Positions 52,037 through 60,244 of a stretch of DNA of 64,000 nucleotides are shown piece after piece. The DNA is taken from assembly GCA_052400665.1 (NCBI GenBank), contig JBQTGK010000001.1; one strand, 5' to 3'. This stretch comes from JBQTGK01 sp052400665. Lineage in GTDB: Bacteria; Bacteroidota; Bacteroidia; Bacteroidales; Marinifilaceae. The position numbers and the translations under genes were made by a program. A model generated the notes under the pieces. The model had not been told where the DNA came from, made no database searches, and saw only the letters and a list, made by a program, of their open reading frames with translations. Numbering within the stretch: position 1 is the stretch's first letter; the number at the start of each line of letters is the position of its first letter.

Positions 52037-52903
52037 CTATGCTAAAACATTACGGAATTCAAGTGGCGTTAAACTGGTATGTTTCTTAAAATATTTAAGA
52101 AAATTTGTAGGTTCATCAAAACCCAATGCAAAAGCAACTTCTTTTACCGATAGTGAAGTGGACACCAACATCCTTTTCGCTTCTAAAATCACATAACTAT
52201 CAATAAAAGATTTTGTTGTGGTTTTTACAATTTCTTTACACACCTCGTTTAAGTGTTTGTAGGAAATAGCAATATCGGAAGCATAAACTTTGGCATCGCG
52301 GGTTTTTGAATAATTTTTCTCAACAAGAAATTTAAATTGATTAAAGTACTCCAGATACTTACTATCGACAGTTTTTTCCGGATGAGTATTTTCATCGTTT
52401 AATTTTAACAGATAAACAGTTAATAGGGCTGCAATAATATTGGCTTGTGAAGACGAATTGCTATTTAGTTCCTCTTTTAGCTTGTTAAATAAAGTTTGAT
52501 TGTAGTCGGGATTGTTAATTTTTTCTTGTCTCAAAAAGTAATTGTACAAATGATTTATTCGGGCAATAGATGCCTGAGCCATATATTTCTGCATAAAAGC
52601 TTCGGAAAATACCACCAAATAACCTTTGTAATCAGCATCTTTTTCAAAAGCATGTATCTGCCCCTTCGAAATAACCATTACATCACCCTCGCGCAAATTG
52701 TAAACTTTAAAATCAACTACATGATTAACCTCACCCTCTGTAATTATCAGGATTGCATAAAAATTTAAACGATGTGGTAAATAAGGGCTGTGGTCGGAAG
52801 GATTAAGTTCATCAGTAATTAACTCTTCAAGTATATAGAACTGAAATCCCTTTATTTGTAATTCCTTGTCTTTCCAAAATGTTATTTCCGGGATCTTTTT
52901 CAT
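52037..52903 (-). CDS. AraC-family transcriptional regulator
   Basis: 288 residues from ATG 52903; the frame also opens at a TTG nine codons earlier. The N-terminal cupin-like effector domain (about 20-120) has LREGDVMVISKGQIHAFEK. The C-terminal double helix-turn-helix (about 195-288) has ISYKHLNEVCKEIVKTTTKS, SLSVKEVAFALGFDEPTNFL and KYFKKHTSLTPLEFR. It sits 70 bp downstream of a second AraC gene in the same direction and is the nearest regulator to the OsmC/Rdh genes. Effector unknown. Confidence 0.92.
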   Translation of the reverse strand: MKKIPEITFWKDKELQIKGFQFYILEELITDELNPSDHSPYLPHRLNFYAILIITEGEVNHVVDFKVYNLREGDVMVISKGQIHAFEKDADYKGYLVVFSEAFMQKYMAQASIARINHLYNYFLRQEKINNPDYNQTLFNKLKEELNSNSSSQANIIAALLTVYLLKLNDENTHPEKTVDSKYLEYFNQFKFLVEKNYSKTRDAKVYASDIAISYKHLNEVCKEIVKTTTKSFIDSYVILEAKRMLVSTSLSVKEVAFALGFDEPTNFLKYFKKHTSLTPLEFRNVLA

Positions 52904-52973
52904 AAGAGGTGATTCAGTTTCATTAGGCAATAAATTAGTTGATCAGCAAAGTCTATTCAATTAATTTAATACA

Positions 52974-53912
52974 TTAACCATAAATTTGGTATTTTTTTCT
53001 TATTTCCTTTCTGTAAGTCGATGGACTTTTACCAGTTTCACGTTTAAAAAACCTGCTAAAATAAGAGGTATCATCAAAATTAAGACCATAACCTATTTCA
53101 GCTGTTGTAGCTTCGGTATTGGCTAGCCTACGTTTGGCTTCAAAAATTATTTCCTGCCGAATCAGTTGGCCAGGCGAATAGCCAGTAATATCTTTAACCG
53201 TATCCCTAAGGTGAGTTGCACTAATACCAATTAAATCGGCATACTCCTGTACCGAACGAACAGTAAGATAATTTTCCGATACCAATTGCCTAAATTGGCG
53301 CACCATTGCATTAGACCTGTCTAAAATATCTTTATTTTGTTTTTTAGCATAAATTCTAAACAAACTAACCAACAATATATGCATATAAGCTCGAAGAATC
53401 GAAAGACCACGATCAGCCGTCCGTGAATACTCTTCTTTTATATTGCCAATTAGCTCATTTATTTTTGGTAAATCTTCAGCGGCAATACAAAGCTGCGAAG
53501 CTTTACTTAGGCCATTAAAAATAGACAAATCGCCCTCATGATTAAAAGCTGTGGAAGGAGGAATCAAAAACTCCCTTGGGAAAAGAAATACGCTTCCTTT
53601 CAACTTTTTTTTCAATTTCCAAAAATGTATTTGTCCTTTGGAAAGAAAATAAAAAGCAGGTGGCTTAATATCAAAGGTTTCGTAATCAATTATATGCTGT
53701 CCCTCGCCATCTTTAATAAATAAAATTTCGAAATAATCATGCCGATGAGGATTTTCAGCTTGAGCCCTACTATTCATTACATCGTATTCAGTCAATACAA
53801 AGGGAAAATTCGGATCAATTAGAAGAGCAGGATGACCTTCTGTAATATTTTCATACTGATGTGTTTCCGAATAATGATGAAATGGAATATCTTCCTTATT
53901 GGTTAATTTCAT
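52974..53912 (-). CDS. AraC-family transcriptional regulator
   Basis: 312 residues. The N-terminal cupin domain has NPHRHDYFEILFIKDGEGQ and FYFLSKGQIHFWKLKK. The C-terminal HTH_18 domain (about 215-305) has LIGISATHLRDTVKDITGYS, TTAEIGYGLNFDDTSYFS and RFFKRETGKSPSTYRKE. First of two tandem AraC genes, related in layout but clearly diverged. Together with its neighbour it is a candidate activator of the 21-bp-spaced operators at 50.9 and 51.8 kb. Confidence 0.93.
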   Translation of the reverse strand: MKLTNKEDIPFHHYSETHQYENITEGHPALLIDPNFPFVLTEYDVMNSRAQAENPHRHDYFEILFIKDGEGQHIIDYETFDIKPPAFYFLSKGQIHFWKLKKKLKGSVFLFPREFLIPPSTAFNHEGDLSIFNGLSKASQLCIAAEDLPKINELIGNIKEEYSRTADRGLSILRAYMHILLVSLFRIYAKKQNKDILDRSNAMVRQFRQLVSENYLTVRSVQEYADLIGISATHLRDTVKDITGYSPGQLIRQEIIFEAKRRLANTEATTAEIGYGLNFDDTSYFSRFFKRETGKSPSTYRKEIRKKYQIYG

Positions 53913-54105
53913 TTAGTTTAGTTCTGATGGTTAAATTCAGGGCTCAATATCATGATGAGAATCATAGATCATCAACAGCTTCAAGATAGCAAAAATAAGC
54001 TTATGCAAGTCTAAATCTACAAAACCTATAATCAGTATAAAATGATATAAAACAGATTAATTACCTATTCAAACATTCACTTATTTACACATTAACTATT
54101 ATCAT

Positions 54106-54113
54106 TATATTTG
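54106..54113 (+). promoter_or_regulatory. Putative dus promoter, -7 box
   Basis: TATATTTG matches TAnnTTTG, 24 bp before the GTG start. Confidence 0.5.
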
Positions 54114-54136
54114 TGCCTGATTAAAAAAAAAGACAA

Positions 54137-55132
54137 GTGAAGATAGGAAAATTGGATTTAGGGGAAAAGCCGGTATTACTGGCTCCGATGGAAGATGTAA
54201 CTAATCCGCCATTTCGAGTTTTGTGTAAACGCTATGGTGCCGATTTAATGTATACAGAGTTTATTTCGTCGGATGCGTTAATTCGATCGGTGAACCGAAG
54301 CATGAAAAAGCTTACCATTTTAGAAAAAGAGCGCCCTGTTGCCATTCAAATTTATGGAAAGGAAGTTGATCCTATGGTTGAAGCAGCAAAAATTGTAGAG
54401 CAGGCAAATCCCGAATTTATCGATCTTAACTTTGGTTGTCCGGTACGTAAAGTTGCCACTAAAGGTGCCGGATCGGGCATGCTTCGAAACATTCCACAAC
54501 TTTTAAAAATTACAGAATCAGTTGTTAAAGCTGTTAACATACCGGTAACGGTAAAAACTCGTTTGGGCTGGGACGAAGATTCTAAAGTAATTGTAGAGCT
54601 GGCTGAAAAATTACAGGATGTTGGTATTGCCGGACTTACGATTCATGGAAGAACCCGTTGCCAGATGTACAAAGGCGAAGCCGATTGGACTTTAATTGGG
54701 GAAGTGAAAAATAATCCTCGCATGCACATTCCTATTATCGGAAATGGTGATATTACCAATCCTCTTAAAGCCAAAGAAGCCTTCGATAAATATGGAGTTG
54801 ATGCGGTAATGATTGGACGTGCTGCAGTTGGTAAACCCTGGATTTTTAGGGATGTAAAACATTATTTAGAAACTGGTGAACTGCTTCCTCCCGCTACTGT
54901 TTCTCAGCAGGTAGAAATGCTAAAAGAACAGATTGATGCTGCCATTGAATGGATAGATGAAATAAGGGGAATTCTTCACATGCGCCGCCACATGGCAGGT
55001 ATGTTTAAAGGCCTTTTTAACTTTAAGCAAACACGTATTGAAATGTTGCGAGCGAACAATTATAAGGATTTAATGCTGATATTAGATAGAATTGCGGCTG
55101 AATGGGGCCAAATTCAAATTGATGATGAATAA
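54137..55132 (+). CDS. dusB: tRNA-dihydrouridine synthase
   Basis: 331 residues; reduces specific uridines in tRNA using FMN and NADPH. Motifs: LLAPMEDVTNPPFRVLCKRY at the FMN-binding N-terminus, IDLNFGCPVRKVATKGAGSG with catalytic Cys (about residue 100), VTVKTRLGWD, LTIHGRTRCQMYKG and IGNGDI with VMIGRAAVGKPWIF. The start is GTG at 54137, giving KIGKLDLGEKPVLLAPM directly. DusB-type by overall sequence. Single gene with a bidirectional terminator. Confidence 0.95.
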   Translation: MKIGKLDLGEKPVLLAPMEDVTNPPFRVLCKRYGADLMYTEFISSDALIRSVNRSMKKLTILEKERPVAIQIYGKEVDPMVEAAKIVEQANPEFIDLNFGCPVRKVATKGAGSGMLRNIPQLLKITESVVKAVNIPVTVKTRLGWDEDSKVIVELAEKLQDVGIAGLTIHGRTRCQMYKGEADWTLIGEVKNNPRMHIPIIGNGDITNPLKAKEAFDKYGVDAVMIGRAAVGKPWIFRDVKHYLETGELLPPATVSQQVEMLKEQIDAAIEWIDEIRGILHMRRHMAGMFKGLFNFKQTRIEMLRANNYKDLMLILDRIAAEWGQIQIDDE

Positions 55133-55160
55133 AAAAAAGACGCATTAGCGTCTTTTTTTT
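55132..55160. terminator. Bidirectional terminator behind dusB
   Basis: AAAAAAAGACGC/GCGTCTTTTTTT with an ATTA loop; A- and T-runs make it work for both convergent genes. Confidence 0.85.
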
Positions 55161-55806
55161 ATTCCATAATCTTAGGCAATTCTTTTATAAAATAATCGGG
55201 GTCGAATACCGCATAAGACTCCAGTCTCCTGCTCCATTTCATACTCGATGTTTTAATATATCCTTTCTGTAAACTTCTAATTTGATTTTCGTTAAGCTCT
55301 AGCTCGGCGCTAAAAATAGAAAATCCATAATTGGGATATTCTTTAGGCTCAAAATCTTTAGCATACTGCAAGCTAACAATCTCACCATTAGATAACTCCA
55401 AATCTATTTTTGATTTTTTAGTAATGAATCCAAAAAAGCGAAATCCTTCCTCTTCCAGAATTTTCCATTCTGTTTTTAATACTACTTTATTATTTTTCGA
55501 GATAATCTGAAAATTACATTTAATTGTATTCTTCTTACTATTAAACTTAGCTAGCTTAGCGCTTTCTCCTTTTATTACCACTATCGATTCTAAATCGATA
55601 TCTTTTAAAACAATAGGTTTACTTATTTCTTCCTCCGATTTTACAGCCGCAGCTATCATTATTTCTTCTGCTTTTACCTCTTCATATTTCCAGGTGCCGT
55701 TATCGAAAAGCAGAACAACTTTTCCTTCCGGAGTAGTCATCCGCATTTGAGCCTCTGTTTTAAAAAATCCGGCAAGCAAAATTAGTACAATCAGTAAGTA
55801 TTTCAT
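55159..55806 (-). CDS. Secreted hypothetical protein, tandem paralogue 1
   Basis: 215 residues with a signal peptide (1-19, ending TEAQ). The first mature strand reads TTPEGKVVLLFDNGTWKYEE, a DGTW-like motif also found in DUF3157-type proteins. The C-terminal half has FKTEWKIL-like, DFEPKEYPNYGFSIFSAELE and MKWSRRLESYAV. The neighbouring upstream gene encodes a clear paralogue with the same blocks, so this is a local duplication. Beta-rich, probably periplasmic. Function unknown. Confidence 0.72.
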   Translation of the reverse strand: MKYLLIVLILLAGFFKTEAQMRMTTPEGKVVLLFDNGTWKYEEVKAEEIMIAAAVKSEEEISKPIVLKDIDLESIVVIKGESAKLAKFNSKKNTIKCNFQIISKNNKVVLKTEWKILEEEGFRFFGFITKKSKIDLELSNGEIVSLQYAKDFEPKEYPNYGFSIFSAELELNENQIRSLQKGYIKTSSMKWSRRLESYAVFDPDYFIKELPKIME

Positions 55807-55817
55807 GTTTCTACAAT

Positions 55818-56510
55818 TTATTCGATAATAGCAGGCACAGATTTAATAAAATAGGAAGGTGCAACTACCTTATACTCTTCTGTTCGACGACTCCAGTTCA
55901 TTTTAGCTTTAAAAACAATACCATTACGAAGAATACGTAGCTGATCTTTACTTAATTCTACTTCTGCCGAATAGGTTGAGAATCCATATCTCTCATACTC
56001 TTTGGGTTCAAATTCTTTTGTATACACTAAATCGACAGTTTTACCACCAATTAACTCCAGGCTAAGTGAGTTTCCTTCTTTAATAAATCCAAAGTAAGAA
56101 TATGCTTCGCCATTCATAATTTTCCAATCGGTTTTTAATATTGCTTTTCCATCTTTCGATGATAAAGTAAAATCGCAACGAACAATATTTTTCTGCTTAA
56201 AATACTTCGATAATTTAGCACTAGGACCTTCTATAAACGCCTTTTTTGCCACCTCGGCATCTTTTAGTGAAATCGGACTATCATCAATAACAGTTTTTGT
56301 CATTGTTTTTAAATTCTCAGTTTCTGCTCCATGCTCTTTTTGAGGAGCTTCCTGATTTGCTCTTGCGGGTGCTTTAACATCGGCATAAGTCCAGGTACCA
56401 TTATCGTAAAGAATTACCACTTTACCATTAGATGTTAATGCAGTTTGTTGTGCCTGAACAAATTGGCAAACACCAAATACCAGACAACAGAAAACGAATA
56501 AATTTTTCAT
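55818..56510 (-). CDS. Secreted hypothetical protein, tandem paralogue 2
   Basis: 230 residues with a signal peptide (1-20, ending VQAQ). It shares with its downstream neighbour SNGKVVILYDNGTWTYAD, LKTDWKIM, KEFEPKEYERYGFSTYSAEV and MNWSRRTEEYKVV. It carries an extra linker of about 15 residues rich in Ala/Glu after the first block. The pair is separated by 11 bp and is probably one operon. Function unknown. Confidence 0.72.
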   Translation of the reverse strand: MKNLFVFCCLVFGVCQFVQAQQTALTSNGKVVILYDNGTWTYADVKAPARANQEAPQKEHGAETENLKTMTKTVIDDSPISLKDAEVAKKAFIEGPSAKLSKYFKQKNIVRCDFTLSSKDGKAILKTDWKIMNGEAYSYFGFIKEGNSLSLELIGGKTVDLVYTKEFEPKEYERYGFSTYSAEVELSKDQLRILRNGIVFKAKMNWSRRTEEYKVVAPSYFIKSVPAIIE

Positions 56511-56591
56511 TTTGTAATGATTTTATAAGTTATAATTTTTCACAATCCATTTATAATGAATGAAAAATTGTTTACGCGAGTGGGATTTTTA

Positions 56592-57806
56592 TCAGTTAAA
56601 CTGTAAGAATCGTTTGGTGATGTAATGAACAGGAAAACGAGAAGCCATATATCCAATCAGTACAACAGTTGTAAAGATGATAAAAATATCGCTAAAATGC
56701 ACCTCTACCGGATAAGTATCCAATATTCCTCCCAATTCGGAAAATTTTATGAAGCCAAATTTCTTCTGTAAAAGACAAACGCTTGCACCTAAAAAAATAC
56801 CTAATATTCCTCCCGATAAGGTAATTAACCATCCTTCCATCAGGAATATTTTTTTTATAATTTTTTCGTTAGCTCCCATGCTTCGCAACGTAATTATATC
56901 CTTCTTTTTATCGAGAATAAGCATGGTAAGCGATCCAATAATATTAAAAGATGCTATAATGAGAATAAATGCCAGGATAAAAAAGATAGCCGTTTTTTCG
57001 GTTTGCATCATTTTAAATAACACGTCGTGCAATTCGTAACGGTTTTTAACCACAAACTTATCACCAAGAATTTCCTGAATATTTTCTTTTACACTTTCAA
57101 TTTTACCCGAATCGCTAACAGCTAATTCAATAGCACTAACCTCTTTGTTATAGCTAAAAAGATTACGCGCAAAACTTAATGGAACAAGTACGTATTGGGA
57201 ATCGAATTCGGCCTGAATCATAAAATAGCCCGAAGGATACAAATACTTAACATTAAAAGCACTCATTGGGTTATGCCCAATTTTAGCATTTCGTCTGGGC
57301 ACATAAAACTTAATAGGATCGACAAAAGTAAGACCAACTCCTAAATCGAGGGCAACACCATATCCCAATACGGTAAACTGATGTTTAGGTGAATCTAACA
57401 GAAAATTCCCTTCTACCATCATGGTATCCATTCCTGTCATTAGAGTAAAGTCTTCGTCTACTCCTTTTACAATTGCAGGACGCTGGCGATTGCCATATTT
57501 TAGCAAGGCATTTTCCTCTAAAACCTCAGAGTAAAACACCACGTTTTCCATTTTTCGAATTTTCTCGAAAGTTGAATCGGGAATAAAAGTCTTTCCTTTT
57601 GCGGGTACAATTTTTAAATCGGGATCGAAACTTCCATACAATTCGGAAATCAGGCCATTTAATCCATTAAAAACCGATAAAACAATAACCAAAGCCATGG
57701 TACCCAAACATACACCAATAACCGATATCAGCGATATGATATTAACAACATTCTGCTTTTTTTTTGAAAAAAGGTAACGCTTAGCTATGTGAAAAGGAAG
57801 ATTCAA
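56592..57806 (-). CDS. Lipoprotein-releasing-system (LolC/LolE)-like ABC permease
   Basis: 404 residues of the FtsX/MacB permease family. N-terminal MNLPFHIAKRYLFSKKKQ leads into TM1 (about 20-48, with NIISLISVIGVCLGTMALVI). A large periplasmic domain (about 50-260) follows, then three C-terminal helices (about 270-300, 315-345, 370-392). In Bacteroidota this gene sits behind rbfA, as here (11 bp gap). It presumably extracts lipoproteins from the inner membrane with an ATPase encoded elsewhere. Confidence 0.88.
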   Translation of the reverse strand: MNLPFHIAKRYLFSKKKQNVVNIISLISVIGVCLGTMALVIVLSVFNGLNGLISELYGSFDPDLKIVPAKGKTFIPDSTFEKIRKMENVVFYSEVLEENALLKYGNRQRPAIVKGVDEDFTLMTGMDTMMVEGNFLLDSPKHQFTVLGYGVALDLGVGLTFVDPIKFYVPRRNAKIGHNPMSAFNVKYLYPSGYFMIQAEFDSQYVLVPLSFARNLFSYNKEVSAIELAVSDSGKIESVKENIQEILGDKFVVKNRYELHDVLFKMMQTEKTAIFFILAFILIIASFNIIGSLTMLILDKKKDIITLRSMGANEKIIKKIFLMEGWLITLSGGILGIFLGASVCLLQKKFGFIKFSELGGILDTYPVEVHFSDIFIIFTTVVLIGYMASRFPVHYITKRFLQFN

Positions 57807-57817
57807 CTTGCAGGAAA

Positions 57818-58153
57818 TTAAGACAATAAACTGTCTATATTCTCGATATAATCTAATGAATCATCGATAAAAAATGCCAATTCGGGAACAATACGAAGTT
57901 GTTTCCCAACTCTTCGGCCTAAAATTCTTCTAATGTTTTTCGAACTCATTTTAATTAGCTGAAGTGTTTCTTCCGATTTATCGGATGGAAAAATACTAAG
58001 GTATACTTTAGCCAAGCCTAAATCGGGACTTATTCGAACTGTTGTAACCGATATCATCCTTCCTCCGAAGAGATTACGTGATTCTACCTGAAAAATTTCT
58101 CCTAAATCCTTTTGTAACAATCTTGAAACTTTGCTTTGTCTTGTGCTTTCCAT
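57818..58153 (-). CDS. rbfA: Ribosome-binding factor A
   Basis: 111 residues; a KH-fold 30S maturation factor. Matches the family with STRQSKVSRLLQKDLGEIF, SVTTVRISPDLGLAKVYLSI and RRILGRRVGKQLRIVPELAF, ending FIDDSLDYIENIDSLL. Co-transcribed with the LolE-like permease 11 bp downstream, a standard Bacteroidota arrangement. Confidence 0.94.
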   Translation of the reverse strand: MESTRQSKVSRLLQKDLGEIFQVESRNLFGGRMISVTTVRISPDLGLAKVYLSIFPSDKSEETLQLIKMSSKNIRRILGRRVGKQLRIVPELAFFIDDSLDYIENIDSLLS

Positions 58154-58549
58154 ATATACTCTTCTATTTTTTTTACAAAGATAGTAGAATTATAGTGAAT
58201 AAGGTTGTAGTAAATGAGTTAATGTGTGAATGAGTAAATGAGTGACTGATCATCTAATTGCAAAATAAACATGAATAATTCCTCCTAAAATTGAACCACG
58301 AATTCACGAGTAATTTCGTTTATACACAAGAAAATCGATAACATTTTTAAGTTATTCTAACATATTGATTTTATGACTGGTTTAATAGAATAGCCAAACC
58401 CGACTATGTTTGAATAGCAAACATTTAAATTCGCGAATTCATGATGATTTTTTTATACAACAAACTATTAGGGGCATTGTTAGTATGGAAATTCTTACCT
58501 AAAAAAACACAATTACGAATTCATCATTTCTAATTCTTAATTGAATATC
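58154..58549. other. Intergenic region, nothing recognised
   Basis: AT-rich spacer between divergent rbfA and the YqaA-like gene. A few AATGAGT words recur near 58210-58245, but there is no convincing gene or hairpin. Confidence 0.4.
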
Positions 58550-58557
58550 TACATTTG
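58550..58557 (+). promoter_or_regulatory. Putative promoter almost on top of the YqaA-like start codon
   Basis: TACATTTG matches TAnnTTTG and ends only 4 bp before the ATG at 58562. The transcript would start at or next to the AUG. Confidence 0.45.
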
Positions 58558-58561
58558 CAGA

Positions 58562-59005
58562 ATGGCAGAATGGATAGAATATGGATACTGGGGTTTATTT
58601 ATGGCCTGCTTTTTAGCTGCCACCATTTTGCCTTTTAGCTCGGAGGCCATTGTAAGCCTTTGTGTTTATTCTGGTTTTGATATTGGCTTAACCATTGGAA
58701 TTGCCACTTTTGGAAACTGGCTGGGTGGACTTAGCAGTTATTATTTAGGATATCTGGGCAAGTGGGAATGGATAGAAAAATTGCTTCGTGTAAAAAAAGA
58801 AAAAGCCGAAAAATCGAGAATTTATCTGCAAAACAAAGGAAATGCAATTGCCTTTTTTGCTTTTTTACCATTTATTGGCGACTTAATTCCCTTAGGTTTG
58901 GGCTTATTAAAAACCAATCCGTATTGGATGGCTTTGTTTATGGCAGCAGGAAAATTATGCCGGTACCTTGTTTGGACATGGCTTACCGTGCAAGCATTGG
59001 CATAA
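58562..59005 (+). CDS. YqaA-family (DedA/SNARE-associated-like) membrane protein
   Basis: 147 residues from ATG 58562. Hydrophobic segments lie at about 10-30, 38-62, 95-115 and 120-142. YqaA-type features are FLAATILPFSSEAIV near the N-terminus, GNWLGGLSSYYLGYLG and FFAFLPFIGDLIPLGLG. Members are small inner-membrane proteins of unclear transport function. A TTG seven codons upstream would overlap the promoter and is unlikely to be the start. Confidence 0.88.
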   Translation: MAEWIEYGYWGLFMACFLAATILPFSSEAIVSLCVYSGFDIGLTIGIATFGNWLGGLSSYYLGYLGKWEWIEKLLRVKKEKAEKSRIYLQNKGNAIAFFAFLPFIGDLIPLGLGLLKTNPYWMALFMAAGKLCRYLVWTWLTVQALA

Positions 59006-59125
59006 AACCTCGAATCGACAAGCTCCAAATCCCAAATTCACAAAATAAGGAAATTACAAACACACAAAACTTTACAATCAGCAACAGAAATGTGCCTTGC
59101 TATTTTATTTATCCGATAGGTTTCA

Positions 59126-59133
59126 TAATTTTG
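59126..59133 (+). promoter_or_regulatory. Putative trpS promoter, -7 box
   Basis: TAATTTTG matches TAnnTTTG, 46 bp before the trpS start. Confidence 0.5.
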
Positions 59134-59179
59134 CAAGATAATTTTTTTAAGTATAAACAGCTCAATATTTGAGCAAATA

Positions 59180-60181
59180 ATGAATCAGATCATGGATACA
59201 GTAGTTAGTGGAATTCGATCTACAGGTAATTTACACCTGGGAAACTATTTCGGAGCAATAAAGAATTTTATTCAAATGCAGAACGATAACAATTGCTTTT
59301 TCTTTATTGCTGATTGGCACTCCTTGACTACACATCCGAACCCTGCAGATCTTCACTTAAATGTAAAACAAGTTTTAGCCGAATATCTTGCTTGTGGAAT
59401 TGATCCTGAAAAAGCATCTATTTATGTACAAAGTGATGTGCCAGAGATTCCTGAATTGTATTTGCTAATGAATATGAATGCTTATTTGGGAGAATTGGAA
59501 CGCACCACTTCTTTTAAAGATAAAGCACGTAAGAATCCTGAAAATGTAAACGCAGGATTATTAACTTATCCGGTTTTAATGGCTGTTGATATTTTAATTC
59601 ATAAAGCACAGTATGTACCTGTAGGGAAAGATCAGGAGCAAAATTTAGAAATGGCTCGTAAATTTGCTAAAAGATTTAACAATTCTTACGGAGCAGAAAC
59701 TTTCCCAATTCCTAAGCCTTATTCATTTACAGGAGAATCTGTAAAAATTCCAGGATTAGATGGATCTGGAAAAATGGGAAAATCGGAAGGAAATGCAATT
59801 GGTTTGGTCGAAGATCCAAAAGATATTCGTAAAAAAGTAATGAAAGCAGTTTCGGATAGTGGCCCAACAGAAATGAATCAGGAAAAACCTGAAGCCATTC
59901 AAAATCTGTTTTCTTTAATGGATGTTGTTTCAGAGAAAGATACTTACGACTTTTTCAACGATAAATACAACAATTGCGAAATTCGTTACGGAGATATGAA
60001 AAAGCAATTGGCCGAAGATATCATTAATTTTACCACTCCAATTAGAGAGCGATTTTTAGACATCTCACAAAATGATGCTTATTTAAGAAAAGTAACACAG
60101 GAAGGAGCTGAAAAAGCTCGTGAAAGTGCTGTGAAAACACTAGAAGAAGTTCGCAAATTATTCGGATTTAGAAAGTTCTAA
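59180..60181 (+). CDS. trpS: Tryptophanyl-tRNA synthetase
   Basis: 333 residues; charges tRNA-Trp. Class I signature SGIRSTGNLHLGNYFGA (HIGH-like HLGN), FIADWHSLTTHP, LMAVDILIHKAQYVPVGKDQ and the KMSKS-like loop GKMGKSEGNAI. An ATG four codons later (59192) is an alternative start. Length is normal. Single gene with a strong terminator. Confidence 0.97.
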   Translation: MNQIMDTVVSGIRSTGNLHLGNYFGAIKNFIQMQNDNNCFFFIADWHSLTTHPNPADLHLNVKQVLAEYLACGIDPEKASIYVQSDVPEIPELYLLMNMNAYLGELERTTSFKDKARKNPENVNAGLLTYPVLMAVDILIHKAQYVPVGKDQEQNLEMARKFAKRFNNSYGAETFPIPKPYSFTGESVKIPGLDGSGKMGKSEGNAIGLVEDPKDIRKKVMKAVSDSGPTEMNQEKPEAIQNLFSLMDVVSEKDTYDFFNDKYNNCEIRYGDMKKQLAEDIINFTTPIRERFLDISQNDAYLRKVTQEGAEKARESAVKTLEEVRKLFGFRKF

Positions 60182-60202
60182 AAAACGAATCATATCATTT
60201 CA

Positions 60203-60236
60203 AAATGCCATCTCAATAGAGATGGCATTTTTTATA
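60203..60236 (+). terminator. Terminator after trpS
   Basis: Perfect 12-bp stem AAATGCCATCTC/GAGATGGCATTT with AATA loop and T-run. Confidence 0.92.
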
Positions 60237-60244
60237 GTTTAATT

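Noticed and set aside
58762..59172. 136-residue plus-strand ORF overlapping the YqaA-like gene
   Set aside because: It overlaps the membrane protein in another frame and continues into AT-rich non-coding sequence; no domain features.
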